Assembly (NCBI GenBank): GCA_964453575.1 | Contig: CAYVRW010000061.1 | Coordinates: forward strand, 1-13,879 | Reading direction: 5' to 3' | Length of the DNA stretch: 13,879 nt | From: JABDBK01 sp964453575 | GTDB lineage: Bacteria; Pseudomonadota; Gammaproteobacteria; DSM-16500 | Shown: positions 1 to 7,002 of the stretch, piece after piece | How the letters are laid out: each line of letters opens with the position of its first letter | Numbering within the stretch: position 1 is the first letter of the stretch | Program-made: the position numbers and the translations under genes | The notes under the pieces: generated by a model | What the model saw: the letters and a program-made list of their open reading frames with translations, nothing else | What the model was told of the DNA's origin: nothing | Database searches by the model: none

Positions 1-1252
1 AGGCCCTATTACCACTCCTCAAGGCGGCGGTTGCAAAAGTTTAAATGTCACGTTACGCAAAACCTTAGGCTTATACGCAAATGTAAGACCCTGCACTTCT
101 TATGCGCCATTTGTGCCTACCAAACATCCTAACATGGACTTAGTCATCATTCGTGAAAATGAAGAAGGCACTTATTCAGGCATAGAACATAGACAAACCG
201 ATGAGGTTTATCAATGTTTAAAATTGGTGACGCGTCCTGGATGTGAGCGTATCGTTCATTATGCTTTTGAGTATGCGCGTAAATTCAATCGTAAAAAAGT
301 CACGTGCATGAGTAAAGACAATATCATGAAGATGACCGATGGAATTTTTCATGAAGTATTTAATGAAATTGCCAAAGAATATCCTGATATTCAAAACGAA
401 CATTATATCATTGATATTGGTACCGCACTTGTTGCAGCCTCCCCTGAGAAATTTGATGTCATCGTAACATCGAATTTATATGGTGATATTCTATCAGACG
501 TTGCGGCACAAATTGCAGGATCAGTGGGGCTTGCGGGCTCTGCCAACGTAGGCAATCATGTCGCTATGTTTGAAGCCATTCATGGTTCAGCGCCTACCAT
601 TGCCGATAAAAAAATTGCAAACCCCTCAGGACTGCTTAATGCTGCTATACAAATGCTTATTCATATCAATCAACCTGATGTTGCCAATTTAATTGAAAAT
701 GCTTGGTTAAAAACATTAGAAGACGGTTATCACACCGCAGATATTTACAGTCAAGAACATAGTAAAAAGAAAGTTAATACCGATGAATTTGCAGACGCTG
801 TCATCGAAAGATTAAATCAAAAACCTGCGCATTTTAAGCCTGTGGCATACAAACAAGATGTACGCACAAACATTGAATGTTATGGTGAAAGCAAAAAAAC
901 GCATGTTAAAAAAGCGTTGGTCGGTGTCGATATTTTTATTGATAATCCAAACCATATGCCTGATGAATTAGCAAAAATGCTCGCTGATATAAACCCGCAC
1001 ATGAAATTAGTCGCAATTACCAGTCGCGGCTTAAAAATTTGGCCCAATTGCATGATAGATACACCTTATATCCATCATTGCTGTTGCCGATTTCAATCAA
1101 GCCAAGACATCAATGATCTTAAAGCTATTTCTCATCAAGATATTAATTGCATCTTAGAACAATTTTTCCAAAAGGGATTGGATGTGATTAAAACTGAAAA
1201 TCTTTATACGTTTGATGGGAAAATTGGGTTTTCATTGGCGCAAGGACAATAA
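1..1252 (+). CDS. icd: Isocitrate dehydrogenase, Rickettsia/Thermus-type, 5' partial
   Basis: This is the 3' part of an isocitrate dehydrogenase gene; the reading frame is open from base 2 and the start lies outside the window. The enzyme oxidatively decarboxylates isocitrate to 2-oxoglutarate in the TCA cycle. About 416 residues are visible. They include the substrate-binding segment with RENEEGTYSGIEH, the KDNIMKMTDGIF segment, the metal-site segment SNLYGDILSDVAA, and the cofactor-side segment HGSAPTIADKKIANPSG. After the catalytic core there is a C-terminal domain of roughly 130 residues (from about KKALVGVDIFIDN) that E. coli-type enzymes lack and that marks the long Rickettsia/Thermus class. 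The position that is Lys-Tyr in NADP-specific E. coli Icd is Thr-Ile here, so cofactor preference cannot be read with confidence. An internal GTG at 113 could be mistaken for the start, but the conserved TTPQGGG segment upstream shows the gene begins earlier. It converges on the next gene with only 10 bp between stops. Confidence 0.93.
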   Translation, partial: GPITTPQGGGCKSLNVTLRKTLGLYANVRPCTSYAPFVPTKHPNMDLVIIRENEEGTYSGIEHRQTDEVYQCLKLVTRPGCERIVHYAFEYARKFNRKKVTCMSKDNIMKMTDGIFHEVFNEIAKEYPDIQNEHYIIDIGTALVAASPEKFDVIVTSNLYGDILSDVAAQIAGSVGLAGSANVGNHVAMFEAIHGSAPTIADKKIANPSGLLNAAIQMLIHINQPDVANLIENAWLKTLEDGYHTADIYSQEHSKKKVNTDEFADAVIERLNQKPAHFKPVAYKQDVRTNIECYGESKKTHVKKALVGVDIFIDNPNHMPDELAKMLADINPHMKLVAITSRGLKIWPNCMIDTPYIHHCCCRFQSSQDINDLKAISHQDINCILEQFFQKGLDVIKTENLYTFDGKIGFSLAQGQ

Positions 1253-1262
1253 CAGAAGATCG

Positions 1263-2249
1263 TCATACTGGCCCTGCGTTTTTTACTTCATGCGAAGCAG
1301 ATAAAAGCGGTTGCGCCTCCTCTTTCTTTTTTGTCATCCATCCATAAAGTTTATACGAACCCGCTGGAATATACCCAATTGCTATAACAGGAGAAAGCAG
1401 CGTTCCTGTAAGAATTCTTCCAGCGGCAATGGGATAACGTAAACAACCTGTTTTCAAAATTTGAGGTTCATTCTCAAATTTAGGATGTCTAAAACAGATA
1501 TTCAGTGCCATTATAAACATATTTTCATAAAATTGATCACACCAATTTATCTTGTACTGAGGCTTTGTGCAGTCATAATGATGCTGAGCGATGACGGCAA
1601 GCACCCTACAAAATTTTTCTTTATCGGAAGTCCCCTCTTCTATAGCATCGTATAATGCTTTTTTTTGTGATTCATTTAAGGCAAAAGTATCAGCAGTAAC
1701 CTCATTTAATAATTTCAAAAAACTTTCATAAAGTTCAGATTGAAAACGTGTATCGGGTTTATGCATAACTTCATCTGCGATTTTTAAAACCATCGCTTTG
1801 CTGATATTTTTAGCATTATCTGCCACTTCGCTAGGATATAAAGGAAACAGCATGAAATCAGGAATGGAAGAAGTGTATTTTGCTTTGACTAAATAATCTT
1901 GCACCATATGGGCGCAATTTTTATTTGCTACTGAATACTCATTGGTTTTCCATGCCTTGTCGATCTCTGATCTTATCGATTCATAATGATTAAACAAATG
2001 CCAATTAGACGGTAATATAATTTTTTTAAGCGGGCCGTAACCATACATCCTATGATCAAGTACTGCTCTTTCATCTGCTCTTAAAGCATCCGTGCATGCT
2101 TCAATCCATGGGCTGCCATTACCTTCACCATAACTGTAATATGAAGCGCCGTCCCATAATGCTATGTGGCCTATACCGCCGCGCTGCATCGTACCATTGA
2201 ATGAATAAATGACAATATAACTGGGTGGGGAATTAAATCGTCCTTTCAT
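1263..2249 (-). CDS. Putative papain-like (permuted NlpC/P60-type) cysteine hydrolase
   Basis: This encodes a 328-residue protein I cannot assign to a named gene. Near the N-terminus is GGIGHIALWDG (His28), followed by YGEGNGSPWIEAC, and about 85 residues later YSVANKNCAHMV (Cys112). A catalytic-type His in a G-H-x-x-hydrophobic strand that precedes an N-C-x-x-x-V helix is the order seen in circularly permuted NlpC/P60 (papain-like) hydrolases. Peptidase or amidase activity is therefore inferred, not shown. The C-terminal part is mostly helical. It contains a hydrophobic stretch at about residues 273-303, possibly membrane-associated, then a KKKEE-rich tail. I chose ATG 2249: extending the frame to GTG 2330 would put the start inside the hairpin of a terminator, and a weak promoter-like region (CATAAT at 2280-2285) lies between. 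No signal peptide is evident. The setting beside ANK genes makes a host-directed role possible. Confidence 0.6.
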   Translation of the reverse strand: MKGRFNSPPSYIVIYSFNGTMQRGGIGHIALWDGASYYSYGEGNGSPWIEACTDALRADERAVLDHRMYGYGPLKKIILPSNWHLFNHYESIRSEIDKAWKTNEYSVANKNCAHMVQDYLVKAKYTSSIPDFMLFPLYPSEVADNAKNISKAMVLKIADEVMHKPDTRFQSELYESFLKLLNEVTADTFALNESQKKALYDAIEEGTSDKEKFCRVLAVIAQHHYDCTKPQYKINWCDQFYENMFIMALNICFRHPKFENEPQILKTGCLRYPIAAGRILTGTLLSPVIAIGYIPAGSYKLYGWMTKKKEEAQPLLSASHEVKNAGPV

Positions 2250-2308
2250 CTCTGGTCCATTTAGGCATAAAAAATTATTATTATGTTTAAATGGGTATTG
2301 TGCAAGCG

Positions 2309-2335
2309 AAAAAAAGACGGGCCCGGGCACCGGGC
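2309..2335 (-). terminator. Rho-independent terminator after ank1
   Basis: Read on the minus strand, a GC-rich hairpin with arms GCCCGG / CCGGGC (2321-2326 and 2330-2335, 3-nt loop) is followed after CCGTC by seven T residues (2309-2315). It lies about 30 bp past the ank1 stop codon. It separates ank1 from the papain-like gene and shows that the GTG at 2330 is not a start codon. The 5-nt gap between stem and T-run is slightly long. Confidence 0.6.
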
Positions 2336-2365
2336 TTAAGCACGAAAAATTCTACAGCTACAAAT

Positions 2366-3343
2366 TTATTTATTTCCTGGCTTTTGCTGTTCTTCAGTGA
2401 GTTGTGGATCAACATAATCTTCGATGATACGAGTCAATGGGCTTGGGAAAAATCTCATCAGTGATTCATTAATTTCGATTCGTATCTGCTGTCTGTACTC
2501 CGTGAACACTTTAGATATTGCTTCATTTTTACTTGTCAAGTAAGGCGGCAAAATAGCTCCATTAGACAATAAAGCTTTTGCTATTAAATCATAACCAGGA
2601 GCGTATCGATGATGAGCAATCCTTTGAAGCGGCGTCCCCAGGGGAGTTTCAGCATTGACATCTGCACCATACTTTATTAACACAGCGAGTATATCTTTAA
2701 TTTTCTCACCTAAAGACTCAGGATCGAGTGATGTTATTACCTGCATAAGAAAAGTAACCCCTGAACTATTTTTGGAATTCACGGAGGCTTTACATGCCAA
2801 TAATGCCTTCATCGTTTCTAAATCACCTTTAATAGAAGCAAAATATAATGGTGAGTAGTTCCACGCCTGACCATCTACCTTTGCTTTTTTTTCTAATAAC
2901 AATTGCACAACGGCTGTGTGCCCTTTTTGTGCCGCGAAGGTTAAAGGCGTGAGATCTCCGTGTGATGCATCCACTTGGGCTTCCCAATCTAATAAAAGCT
3001 TAACCACATCTAATAATCCTTTTTCAGCAGCTTTCTGTAAAAGAGTTCCGCCATGATAGCCATTTAAGTAACGCTTGGAAGGATATGCGATGTCCATATT
3101 GAATTTTTGTTCCTGATGAAGATCATGCATTTTTTGTAATAATCCTATTTGTGCTGCCTTATCAGAAGAACACTCTGCAATTGCATCAAACATTTCCTGA
3201 CCCACCACACGTGCGAGATTGCTGTTTGCAACATTTGCCTCAGTATTGGCATTGGCTTCATCACTCTGCTTTAATTGTTTAGCGCGTGATCGAGTTATTG
3301 GCCCAGTATAGGGGTCTTTAGGCGGCTCTTTTCTCTTAGTCAT
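2366..3343 (-). CDS. Ankyrin-repeat protein, paralogue 1 (ank1)
   Basis: A 325-residue protein. It starts with a basic tract containing TKRKEPP and TRSRAKQLK, which resembles a bipartite nuclear-localisation signal. A family-specific domain (about residues 42-88, with VGQEMFDAIAEC and LLQKMHDLHQEQK) follows. About five ankyrin repeats come next (residues 96-265), with typical cores such as TPLTFAAQKGHTAVVQLLLEK. The C-terminus has the motif RFFPSPLTRIIEDYVDP and the tail QKPGNK. ANK repeats mediate protein-protein contacts; no enzymatic domain is visible. I prefer the second ATG (3343), two codons inside the longer frame. It places the AGAGGA ribosome binding site 9 nt upstream, as in ank3 and ank4, whereas the first ATG lies only 3 nt from it. 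It has its own promoter and a terminator downstream. Secretion as a type IV effector is inference from family type and context. Confidence 0.85.
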   Translation of the reverse strand: MTKRKEPPKDPYTGPITRSRAKQLKQSDEANANTEANVANSNLARVVGQEMFDAIAECSSDKAAQIGLLQKMHDLHQEQKFNMDIAYPSKRYLNGYHGGTLLQKAAEKGLLDVVKLLLDWEAQVDASHGDLTPLTFAAQKGHTAVVQLLLEKKAKVDGQAWNYSPLYFASIKGDLETMKALLACKASVNSKNSSGVTFLMQVITSLDPESLGEKIKDILAVLIKYGADVNAETPLGTPLQRIAHHRYAPGYDLIAKALLSNGAILPPYLTSKNEAISKVFTEYRQQIRIEINESLMRFFPSPLTRIIEDYVDPQLTEEQQKPGNK

Positions 3344-3374
3344 ACTCATTTTCCTCTATTCACAAAATTGGTAA

Positions 3375-3406
3375 ATAATAACACTATTTTTTATTTATTG
3401 TGTTAA
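3375..3406 (-). promoter_or_regulatory. Promoter of ank1 (extended -10)
   Basis: On the minus strand TGTTATTAT (TATTAT at 3375-3380 preceded by TGT) forms an extended -10. A weak -35-like TTAACA lies 20 bp upstream (3401-3406). The same TGTGYTATTAT block followed by GAATAGAGGA occurs before ank3 and ank4 at nearly the same distance from the start codon. That conservation is the main support. Confidence 0.5.
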
Positions 3407-3536
3407 ATTTTACTAATATTTAATCAAATTTTTGAATATTGGTTATGTTTTAATCATATTCAATCATTTTTTGAGTATTTTTTTCGCACTGGTAAAATAT
3501 GTGAAGGCAATTTTTATTTGCTTTTGTTTAAAAAAT

Positions 3537-4376
3537 TTACTTTCCTTTTCCTAATTTAGGTTGAGTTTCTGCTTTCGGTTCAGGTTTTCCAACATACTCT
3601 CTGACTATATTCCTAAATGATGAAAATAATCCGCATACATCTAATATTTCATTATAATTTCGTGTATGTTCATTTATTACATCAAAAGCTTTTCTAAAAT
3701 AACTCGTTTCGGGCTTACTCATCAATTCAACAATTTTTCCATAAGCAGTTTCAGAATTCCAATTCGTAATATGGACATTAGCATCGCCGTCTAATAACGC
3801 CTTTACTGTACGTCCTATATCATGTTTTTCTTCTGACATAGATCCTTCAATTGCCATTAAAAGTGGAGCAGCATCGGTATAAAATTTTTGGTTGGAAGCA
3901 AGAAATTCAGACTCAACAGATGCATTTTGAGATAGCAATTCCCGTATCGCGCCAACCTCACCATGATAAGCCGCTAGACTTAATGCAGTACGATCGTTAC
4001 AATCTCTAGCATCCTTGTTTGCTCCATTTGCTAATAAAAAGCGCACAGCTTCGGTACAACCATGTTCTGCTGCCAACATTAAAGGTGTCTTATTATCTAA
4101 CCAAGTTTTTGCTTCAATATCTGCTTTCCATTTTAATAATAGTGTCATTACCTCAACTAAACCTTGTTTAGCAGCCGCATGCAAAAGTTTTTCTTGAGTA
4201 TAAATCAAAAAACCGAGTCTATAAACTTGACAGGAATATTCAGCTTTCATATCAACTTTTTGTTCATTTCTTAAATCATGTAATTGTTGTAACAACTGCG
4301 CTTGTTCGAAGGGAGCAGCCTGGGCAATGGCATCATACATGGATTGTCCAACGTCCTCGGGTGATCTATTTTGCAT
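3537..4376 (-). CDS. Ankyrin-repeat protein, paralogue 2 (ank2)
   Basis: A 279-residue protein of the same family as ank1, ank3 and ank4, but the most divergent. The shared N-terminal domain is recognisable at residues 4-47 (RSPEDVGQSMYDAIAQA, LLQQLHDLRNEQK). It lacks the N-terminal KRK-rich tract of its paralogues. About four ankyrin repeats follow: roughly residues 62-93, 96-126 (TPLMLAAEHGCTEAVRFLLANGA), 129-155 (TALSLAAYHGEVGAIRELLSQNA) and 168-202. The C-terminal helix motif is SSFRNIVREYVG, and the lysine-rich tail PKLGKGK echoes the QKPGNK of ank1 and ank3. It starts 39 bp after the ank3 stop with a plausible AAGG site and no visible promoter, so it is probably co-transcribed with ank3. 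Function is unknown beyond protein binding. Confidence 0.83.
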   Translation of the reverse strand: MQNRSPEDVGQSMYDAIAQAAPFEQAQLLQQLHDLRNEQKVDMKAEYSCQVYRLGFLIYTQEKLLHAAAKQGLVEVMTLLLKWKADIEAKTWLDNKTPLMLAAEHGCTEAVRFLLANGANKDARDCNDRTALSLAAYHGEVGAIRELLSQNASVESEFLASNQKFYTDAAPLLMAIEGSMSEEKHDIGRTVKALLDGDANVHITNWNSETAYGKIVELMSKPETSYFRKAFDVINEHTRNYNEILDVCGLFSSFRNIVREYVGKPEPKAETQPKLGKGK

Positions 4377-4415
4377 AATATCGACCTTTTCTCTTAATTT
4401 GTGACATCTACAAGT

Positions 4416-5354
4416 TTATTTATTTCCTGGCTTTTGATGTTCTTCAGCTTGAGGTACAGGGAGATCTGGATCAATATAATCTTCAATGATATTAGCCAAT
4501 GACCTTGGAAAAAATGTTCCTGGAAATGAATTGAAAATTGTGGTTTGTCTGTGCTCTTTGAACACCTTAGATATTGCTTTATCTTCGCTTGTCAAGTCAG
4601 GCGGCAAAGTAGCTCCATGGGACAATAAAGCCTTTGCTTTAAAGGCAGTACAACATCCCTCACTAACAATCATTGTAAGTGCTGTGTGACCATTCTCATT
4701 GTTAGCATTTATTTCTGCACCATGCTTTAATAACACATCTAGTACATCTATAATTTTCTTATCATTCAACAAACATGTTCGCATTGCCATCATAAGGACA
4801 GTATCTCCGTACATAGTTCTGTCGTCATTCACTGTGGCTTTATGTGCCAATAATACATTCATCGTTTCACAATGACCCTTCACAGAGGCCTCATATAATG
4901 TCGTGAATTGTTTGATTGTTGCTCTTTTTTCTAATAACAACTGTACAACGGCTGTCTGCCCGTGACTTGCAGCCACACTCAAGGGCACCGTGCGAAAAAT
5001 AGATTTTTCATCAACTTGGGCTCCCCAATCTAATAAAAGCTTAACGACATCTAATAATCCTTTTTCAGCAGCTATCCCTAAAAGAGTTCCAGAAGGAATG
5101 GGAACCATGCGACTTTCTTGGTAATAGTATTCAGCTTCCAAATCAAATTTTTGTTCCTGGTGAAGATCATGCATTTTTTGTAATAATCCTATTTGTGCTG
5201 CCTTATCAGAAGAACACTCTGCAATTGCTATAAACATCTCTCGCCCAACTTCCTCGGCTGATCTAGCCTTTACATTTGGACCTGGTGCAAGACTGATGCT
5301 TGCAACACTTAACTCGCTGGCCTCATCACTTGACGGTTGTTTTCTCTTTAACAT
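4416..5354 (-). CDS. Ankyrin-repeat protein, paralogue 3 (ank3)
   Basis: A 312-residue protein, the closest relative of ank1. It begins MLKRKQPSS. The family domain spans residues 31-75 (RSAEEVGREMF, AECSSDKAAQIGLLQKMHDL). About five ankyrin repeats follow between residues 88 and 250. The motif FFPRSLANIIEDYIDPDLP is at 281-299 and the tail ends HQKPGNK. An 83-bp stretch of its N-terminal domain (5146-5228) differs from ank1 (3102-3184) at one base, although other parts of the two genes differ at many positions. This points to recent duplication or gene conversion. The start is supported by AGAGGA 8 nt upstream and by the promoter block conserved with ank1 and ank4. It is the first gene of a likely ank3-ank2 transcript. 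Confidence 0.85.
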   Translation of the reverse strand: MLKRKQPSSDEASELSVASISLAPGPNVKARSAEEVGREMFIAIAECSSDKAAQIGLLQKMHDLHQEQKFDLEAEYYYQESRMVPIPSGTLLGIAAEKGLLDVVKLLLDWGAQVDEKSIFRTVPLSVAASHGQTAVVQLLLEKRATIKQFTTLYEASVKGHCETMNVLLAHKATVNDDRTMYGDTVLMMAMRTCLLNDKKIIDVLDVLLKHGAEINANNENGHTALTMIVSEGCCTAFKAKALLSHGATLPPDLTSEDKAISKVFKEHRQTTIFNSFPGTFFPRSLANIIEDYIDPDLPVPQAEEHQKPGNK

Positions 5355-5383
5355 AACGCTCTCCTCTATTCACGAAACGACGA

Positions 5384-5414
5384 ATAATAACACAGTTTCT
5401 ACGCTTTGTATTAG
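5384..5414 (-). promoter_or_regulatory. Promoter of ank3
   Basis: The minus strand carries TGTTATTAT (extended -10, TATTAT at 5384-5389). At the place of the ank4 -35 it has the weaker CTAATA (5409-5414). The intervening GTAGAAACTGTG is shared with ank4. Predicted transcription starts near 5377, leaving a leader of about 23 nt with AGAGGA as the ribosome binding site. Confidence 0.5.
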
Positions 5415-5432
5415 TATTTAAACAATTCTGAA

Positions 5433-5455
5433 CGGAATGTTGTTGTAAATAGATC
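5433..5455 (-). promoter_or_regulatory. Conserved block upstream of ank3 promoter
   Basis: A 23-bp block (plus strand CGGAATGTTGTTG then TAAATAGATC) is matched at 8598-8620 upstream of ank4 with two base changes, at the same distance from the promoter. It could be an activator site, or simply DNA copied with the gene. The two are not distinguishable here. Confidence 0.4.
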
Positions 5456-5523
5456 ATTTTTTATACAAATTGAGAGTGGATTAGAGGTGCTCTTTGCGTC
5501 GTAATTCACCAAAAAACAGCGGA

Positions 5524-6111
5524 TTACGATCTAACAAACTCAGCTAACAAACTATAATCATGAGCATCTGCTTTTTTAAGAGCATTTATATATTGTTTTC
5601 GAACGGGCCCTTCGGGTTCTAGCTTTTGTTTTCCCCATGAGAATCGAGACTGACCTGCTCGCACTAATAATAAATCAGTCATTAAGCGTGCATGTCTGCC
5701 ATTTCCATTGGGAAATGGATGAATAACAACGAGTCTATGATGAAACCGATAGGCAATTTCATCAACTGGAAAACTATGGTTAATGATTTGATAACGAACA
5801 TCTTCTAATAGATGAGTCAATTCTGTGGTTATTTTATAAGGGCTGACGCCAATATTTTTTTCAGTTGACCGAAAGTTTCCTGCCCATTTCCATGTGTCAT
5901 CAAACATTTTTGTATGTAAAAGCTTGATAAAATCTATGGTGAGAAAATTTCCATGATGCGAAGTTGAAAATAACCAATTTTCCGCTTTTAATATATTTGC
6001 AGCTTCCCATTCATTCAGTTGGCCTTGTGTAGATATGTGAAAAGGAATTAATCCATTCATTTCATCTGGATCAAGAGGTGTTGCTCCTTGAGCATATATA
6101 AATTTCATCAT
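5524..6111 (-). CDS. Fic-family protein, mobile mystery protein B
   Basis: A 195-residue Fic/DOC-fold protein. It opens with GATPLDPDEMNGLIP and LNEWEAANI, the hallmark of the mobile mystery protein B family. The Fic active-site motif is HPFPNGNGRHAR (residues 131-142), with the catalytic-type His131. Canonical Fic AMP-transferases have Asp or Glu at the fifth motif position to hold the metal; here it is Asn135, so nucleotide-transfer activity is not certain. The ATG overlaps the stop of the upstream regulator gene by one base (TAATG), and a second ATG follows directly. This tight coupling to an XRE gene is the usual A/B arrangement, which behaves like a toxin-antitoxin or accessory stability module on mobile DNA. 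The biochemical target of this family is, to my knowledge, not established. Confidence 0.88.
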   Translation of the reverse strand: MMKFIYAQGATPLDPDEMNGLIPFHISTQGQLNEWEAANILKAENWLFSTSHHGNFLTIDFIKLLHTKMFDDTWKWAGNFRSTEKNIGVSPYKITTELTHLLEDVRYQIINHSFPVDEIAYRFHHRLVVIHPFPNGNGRHARLMTDLLLVRAGQSRFSWGKQKLEPEGPVRKQYINALKKADAHDYSLLAEFVRS

Positions 6112-6635
6112 TATTTTTTCTTTTTTAACGTTGTAATTAATGTTTTGAGAGCATCAGCCTGTGCATCTGATGTTTCCCAGAGTTTTTTATTCAAATTTTC
6201 TACTAGACTTTTAGCAAGCATATCTTTTTGAAGATTAAGAGTTTTAGCATCAACCGATTGCGCCTCTAATGACATGGTGTGAGCTACCTGCGATACTCGC
6301 TCTTTTGCAACTTGATTTGCTCTGTTTTTGATAATAGTTTCTAAAGTCGAGTTACCTTTTGGGACTATAGCGTAAATCACCTCACATCCTAAAGCATTGG
6401 CAGCTTTTTTTAAGGTTCGTAATGTAATTGCATCATGTATTTCCGCATGTTCTAGTTGATTAATTCGTCCACGTTTTAAACCAAGGCGATTGGCAAGCTG
6501 CTCTGTTGACATGCATAATGCAACCCTTAGCGTTTTAATCCAGCCAGCTCTAGGCTTTCCAGATTTATGTTTGAGTATCTGCCATTCTTTAAACTGCCTA
6601 TCAAGCTGATTAATCATAAGCCATTGATTTTTCAT
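6111..6635 (-). CDS. XRE-type regulator, mobile mystery protein A
   Basis: A 174-residue DNA-binding protein matching mobile mystery protein A. It has the N-terminal LDRQF, then KPRAGWIKTLRVALCMSTEQLANRLGLKRGRINQLE (helix-turn-helix at about residues 32-62), and the family segment LGCEVIYAIVPKG. A charged, probably helical tail rich in Lys follows. It is the first gene of a two-gene transcript with the Fic gene. It probably represses its own operon by binding the 20-bp palindrome just downstream of the -10 element, the normal behaviour of XRE antitoxin-like partners; this is inference. ATG 6635 is preceded by a weak GTGAGA site. The family is typically found on horizontally moving DNA. Confidence 0.87.
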   Translation of the reverse strand: MKNQWLMINQLDRQFKEWQILKHKSGKPRAGWIKTLRVALCMSTEQLANRLGLKRGRINQLEHAEIHDAITLRTLKKAANALGCEVIYAIVPKGNSTLETIIKNRANQVAKERVSQVAHTMSLEAQSVDAKTLNLQKDMLAKSLVENLNKKLWETSDAQADALKTLITTLKKKK

Positions 6636-6650
6636 AAATTAATCTCACTG

Positions 6651-6670
6651 TGTCTATATATTTATAGACA
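6651..6670. promoter_or_regulatory. Operator palindrome O1 of the mobile mystery operon
   Basis: TGTCTATATATTTATAGACA is a perfect palindrome of 8-bp arms around TATT. It sits 15 bp upstream of the regulator ATG, directly after the -10 hexamer, so protein bound here should block transcription start. The probable ligand is the XRE protein encoded next. Confidence 0.7.
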
Positions 6671-6671
6671 T

Positions 6672-6680
6672 AGTATAACA
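6672..6680 (-). promoter_or_regulatory. Extended -10 of the mobile mystery operon
   Basis: On the minus strand TGTTATACT gives an extended -10 (TATACT at 6672-6677, five of six consensus bases). No good -35 is visible, which fits an extended -10 promoter. Predicted transcription starts inside operator O1. Confidence 0.5.
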
Positions 6681-6717
6681 TATTTGATCATATTTTTATA
6701 GTCATTTTATATTAAAA

Positions 6718-6737
6718 TGTCTATATATTTATATACA
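6718..6737. promoter_or_regulatory. Operator palindrome O2 of the mobile mystery operon
   Basis: TGTCTATATATTTATATACA differs from O1 at one base. It lies 67 bp away, upstream of the promoter. Two sites flanking one promoter suggest cooperative or looping repression, or a former divergent promoter for the vapC remnant that follows on the plus strand. Confidence 0.6.
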
Positions 6738-6749
6738 AAATAACCTTGA

Positions 6750-6884
6750 CTTTCCCTATTGCGTACCTTGGATGCTTTGCATCTCAGCATTATCCAACAA
6801 CAAAATATTCCTTATCTTGCAACAGCCGATGAAATCATGTTGAAAACAGCAAAATCAATGAATATTTCTGTAAAAAAGTTTTAA
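6750..6884 (+). pseudogene. VapC-like PIN-domain toxin, C-terminal remnant
   Basis: The plus strand reads LSLLRTLDALHLSIIQQQNI, then PYLATADEIMLKTAKSMNIS, then VKKF and a stop at 6882-6884. RTLDALHL and the following (T)AD are the two C-terminal acidic signatures of PIN-domain (VapC) ribonucleases, in the right spacing. An in-frame TGA at 6747 closes the frame upstream and no start or N-terminal half (the first Asp motif) is visible. This is therefore a truncated toxin gene, left when the adjacent mobile mystery module or another rearrangement replaced its 5' part. A 25-codon frame starting at the overlapping TAAATG (6885-6962) follows. It reads LTLKPIKVGN, faintly like the start of an AbrB/MazE antitoxin, but is too short to call. 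Confidence 0.7.
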
Positions 6885-7002
6885 ATGGGACTGACATTGA
6901 AACCTATTAAAGTAGGAAATGCAGATCGGCTCGGGCTGGAAAATGAAGTTAAACGTTTGTGAAATGCATTGCTTTTGCGATCAAATCCCAGTATTTGATT
7001 GT

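Noticed and set aside
2250..2330. N-terminal extension of the papain-like protein to GTG 2330
   Set aside because: The GTG lies in the terminator hairpin after ank1 and the added residues resemble no domain.
3350..3536. Possible small gene or RNA in the AT-rich ank2-ank1 gap
   Set aside because: Apart from the ank1 promoter I see only loose AT-rich direct repeats (AATCA, TTTTTGA, TATT) and no frame or stable hairpin.
6885..6962. Short frame MGLTLKPIKVGN, possible AbrB/MazE antitoxin start
   Set aside because: Only 25 codons; the similarity is to a few residues and could be chance.
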